Source: Gammaproteobacteria bacterium
GTDB taxonomy: Bacteria > Pseudomonadota > Gammaproteobacteria > SZUA-229
Length of the DNA stretch: 7,672 nucleotides
Direction: 5' to 3'
Assembly: GCA_016191795.1 (NCBI GenBank)
Contig: JACPVK010000172.1
Location: 1-7,672 of the forward strand
In this document: positions 6,135 through 7,672 of the stretch, in pieces
How positions within the stretch are numbered: the stretch's first letter is position 1
Layout: every line of letters begins with the position of its first letter
Notes under the pieces: model-generated
Database searches by the model: none
The model's input: only the letters and a program-made list of their open reading frames with translations
What the model was told of the DNA's origin: nothing
Position numbers and translations under genes: made by a program

Positions 6135-6755
6135 TTATTTGAGTGTGGCGATGTAATTTGCCACCGCTTCCATTTCAGCAGCACTCATCTGAGCAACCAC
6201 AGAGCGCATCATTCCGTTAGGGTCATTGTTACGACTGCCATCACGAAACGCATTGAGCTGTGACTTGATGTAGGTTGCATGCTGGCCACCCAGAGACGGG
6301 TATTTGGCGGGTGCATTACCACGACCTGTCGGGCCATGACAGCCCATACACGCCGGTACGCCAGTGAGGATGTTACCGCCACGATACACATCTTTACCCA
6401 GGGCCAGGTTGCTGTCGGCCGCTTCTACCGGAGTCGATACCTGTTTGGCATAAAAGGCGCCTATATCGGCCATATCTTCATCGGCCACGGCCATGGCCAT
6501 AGGCGCCATGGTGTCGTTGGTGCGCTTGCCGGCCTTGTAATCAGCTAATTGTTTTACGATGTATGCCTCACCCTGGCCAGCCAGTTTAGGGAACATATCC
6601 ACCACGCTGTTGCCATCAGGCATGTGGCAACCGGCACACATGGCCGTCTTGGCTTCACCCGCCGCGGCATCACCGGCCACTGCATGGGCTTGCATGCCCA
6701 TCAGTAAGCCTGCCACTGCCCATGTCATGATGTTCATGGATATCTTGGAATTCAT
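6135..6755 (-). CDS. cc4: Di-heme cytochrome c4
   Basis: This 206-residue periplasmic electron carrier has two homologous c-type heme domains. A signal peptide covers about residues 1-25 (AHA|V, or slightly later). Heme-binding motifs are CAGCH at 40-44 and CMGCH at 136-140. Each is followed by a P.L.GQ..YI..QL..F/Y segment and a methionine-rich stretch that can supply the axial ligand (M83-M88 in the first domain, NGMM in the second). This two-fold repeat and length match cytochrome c4, which in relatives passes electrons to terminal oxidases. The ATG at 6753-6755 is preferred because GGAGA lies 7 nt upstream and the signal peptide begins there; a frame reaching 6794 would add 13 residues. 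It is transcribed alone, divergent from engB. The placement matches Pseudomonas, where cc4 lies between engB and dsbA. Confidence 0.94.
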   Translation of the reverse strand: MNSKISMNIMTWAVAGLLMGMQAHAVAGDAAAGEAKTAMCAGCHMPDGNSVVDMFPKLAGQGEAYIVKQLADYKAGKRTNDTMAPMAMAVADEDMADIGAFYAKQVSTPVEAADSNLALGKDVYRGGNILTGVPACMGCHGPTGRGNAPAKYPSLGGQHATYIKSQLNAFRDGSRNNDPNGMMRSVVAQMSAAEMEAVANYIATLK

Positions 6756-6762
6756 TGCGTTA

Positions 6763-6767
6763 TCTCC
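6763..6767 (-). promoter_or_regulatory. Ribosome binding site of the cytochrome c4 gene
   Basis: GGAGA on the minus strand, 7 nt before the ATG at 6753-6755. It supports the shorter of two in-frame starts. Confidence 0.7.
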
Positions 6768-6807
6768 AGCACTGGGAAGCCGCCGCGCGGCCAAAAAAAG
6801 TCGCGCA

Positions 6808-6837
6808 AGTCTACACCAGATGGTGGCATTTCAGCAA
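6808..6837 (-). promoter_or_regulatory. Possible sigma-70 promoter for the cytochrome c4 gene
   Basis: Read leftward, TTGCTG (6832-6837) and TAGACT (6808-6813) are 18 bp apart. Each matches the consensus at about four of six positions. The predicted start near 6801 gives a leader of about 45 nt. Confidence 0.35.
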
Positions 6838-6878
6838 TTTCGCATACGCGTTCAGGGGCCCAAACCGGAATCGAAGAT

Positions 6879-6906
6879 TTGAAACACCCTGCACCCCTGT
6901 TAACAT
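6879..6906 (+). promoter_or_regulatory. Predicted promoter for engB, placing the start at the ATG
   Basis: TTGAAA (6879-6884), a 16-bp spacer and TAACAT (6901-6906), with a TG at 6898-6899 making an extended -10. Starts normally fall 6-8 nt after the -10 box, which here is 6912-6914, and the engB ATG begins at 6913. Confidence 0.5.
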
Positions 6907-6912
6907 CCGCCG

Positions 6913-7536
6913 ATGAACAACTACTATCACCGAGCCCTGTTTCACATCAGCGCCGCCAGGGCAGCGCAATTTCCCAAAGATGGTTCTGCCGAGGTTGCGT
7001 TTGCCGGGCGCTCCAATGCCGGCAAGTCGAGTGCATTGAACACACTGTGCCAGAACAAAAACCTGGCTCGCACCAGTAAAACCCCGGGCCGTACCCAGCT
7101 GGTCAATTTTTTTAATCTGGATGATCAACGACGGCTGGTTGACCTGCCAGGCTATGGCTATGCCAAGGTACCGCTGGCAGTACGTATGGGCTGGCAAAAG
7201 CTGATGGAAAATTATCTCAGTGAACGTCCCAGCTTGCGTGGGCTGGTTATCATTATGGATATACGCCACCCACTAACCGATATTGACTGGCGCATGATCA
7301 ACTGGTGCCTGCATTACAAAAAATCTGTACACATCTTGCTCACCAAATCTGACAAGCTCAGTCGTGGAGCTGCGGCCAATGCTCTGCAACAGGTAAGAAG
7401 GACATTGAAGTCGGAAGCACCGACTGCAACCGTACAGATGTTTTCATCACTGAATAAAGTGGGCGTAGACGAACTGGAAGCTGTGCTCAACGACTGGCTG
7501 GAACTCAAATCAGTACCCGAATCATCGACCACCTAA
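6913..7536 (+). CDS. engB: Ribosome-assembly GTPase EngB (YsxC/YihA)
   Basis: This 207-residue cytoplasmic GTPase is needed for assembly of the large ribosomal subunit and is usually essential. All GTPase motifs are present: G1 GRSNAGKS at 32-39, G2 TPGRT at 57-61, G3 DLPG at 77-80, G4 TKSDK at 144-148, and the G5-like SSLNK at 178-182. The segment LARTSKTPGRTQLVNFF is typical of the family, and length is normal. The ATG at 6913 gives the usual short N-terminal extension. There is no Shine-Dalgarno sequence before it, and the predicted promoter would start transcription at the ATG. It is divergent from cytochrome c4. A hairpin with its T-tract on the opposite strand overlaps the stop codon, so transcription converges on this 3' end. 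Confidence 0.96.
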   Translation: MNNYYHRALFHISAARAAQFPKDGSAEVAFAGRSNAGKSSALNTLCQNKNLARTSKTPGRTQLVNFFNLDDQRRLVDLPGYGYAKVPLAVRMGWQKLMENYLSERPSLRGLVIIMDIRHPLTDIDWRMINWCLHYKKSVHILLTKSDKLSRGAAANALQQVRRTLKSEAPTATVQMFSSLNKVGVDELEAVLNDWLELKSVPESSTT

Positions 7537-7565
7537 AAAAATGCCCCGACCCTTTCGGGCCGGGG
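7535..7565 (-). terminator. Rho-independent terminator for leftward transcription, convergent with engB
   Basis: CCCCGACCC (7544-7552) pairs with GGGCCGGGG (7557-7565) around a TTTC loop, with one A-C mismatch. On the minus strand the stem is followed closely by seven Ts (7541-7535). On the plus strand no T-run follows, so it serves a transcript coming from the right, not engB. Confidence 0.8.
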
Positions 7566-7638
7566 ACAAGTGGAAACCGGCTTGGGGAAGACCGGTTTCA
7601 AAACGCCCGCTCAGGGAGGCAAGCGGGCATGCGCCGGG
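7535..7638 (-). ncRNA. Candidate small regulatory RNA in the Spot 42/ErsA position
   Basis: Read leftward, the region folds into three consecutive hairpins: GCCCGCT with AGCGGGC (7605-7611/7622-7628), GAAACCGG with CCGGTTTC (7573-7580/7592-7599), and a terminator hairpin (7544-7565) with seven Ts. The first two loops, UGCCUCCCUG and UCUUCCCCAAG, are C-rich and look like anti-Shine-Dalgarno seeds. No coding frame is evident. A weak -10 (TATTGC, 7645-7650) would give about 104 nt, close to Spot 42 (109 nt). Spot 42 in E. coli and ErsA in Pseudomonas lie between polA and engB; here polA would lie beyond the edge. The 5' end is uncertain and may be outside the window. Confidence 0.55.
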
Positions 7639-7672
7639 CTTAGCGCAATACTGCAGAGACTTACGTTAATGA

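Noticed and set aside
6756..6794. Longer cytochrome c4 start adding 13 residues
   Set aside because: The added residues are arginine-rich ahead of a normal signal peptide, and the inner ATG has a GGAGA site.
6811..7269. Minus-strand 152-residue frame opposite engB
   Set aside because: It is a shadow of the engB coding sequence, which has all GTPase motifs in frame.
7535..7565. Hairpin as the terminator of engB
   Set aside because: The T-run is on the minus strand only; on the plus strand the stem is followed by ACAAGTGG, so it fits leftward transcription.

Overview
The window looks like chromosomal DNA from a gammaproteobacterium related to the Pseudomonas, Marinobacter or Chromatiales-type lineages. 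The right half carries engB, a di-heme cytochrome c4 gene, dsbA and a long soluble GGDEF protein. As I remember it, this order resembles the Pseudomonas aeruginosa polA/engB/cc4/dsbA/dgcP neighbourhood. Base composition looks even across the window, and I see no intact insertion sequence, phage gene, tRNA, rRNA or CRISPR array.

Left region (1-3043) is a cell-envelope cluster around a divergent promoter pair at 1305-1371. Leftward lie an LPP20-type lipoprotein gene (682-1263) and a secreted proline/valine-rich protein (516 to beyond the left edge). Rightward lie an MltC-like lytic transglycosylase (1401-2582) and a small second LPP20-like lipoprotein (2648-3043). The two lipoproteins resemble each other. 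The proline-rich protein and the transglycosylase share a short mature N-terminal motif (SDFE-x-W/Y-MQQ). All four products are predicted to be exported, which suggests a joint periplasmic or outer-membrane role that I cannot name.

Middle region (3044-3435) has no gene. It holds a palindromic REP/MITE-like element (3258-3336) followed by a 29-bp direct repeat with an extra partial copy (3341-3413).

Right region (3436-7536): dsbA and a dgcP-like diguanylate cyclase form a probable leftward operon with a 34-bp gap. A strong hairpin terminator (6075-6104) separates it from the upstream cytochrome c4 gene. engB is divergent from cytochrome c4, and its predicted promoter would start transcription at or next to the ATG, so its mRNA may be leaderless.

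Right edge (7535-7672): after engB come three consecutive stem-loops. On the minus strand the last has a seven-U tail and the other two have C-rich loops resembling anti-Shine-Dalgarno sequence. This is the locus that holds Spot 42 (spf) in enterobacteria and ErsA in Pseudomonas, so an unannotated small regulatory RNA is the most attractive hidden feature here.
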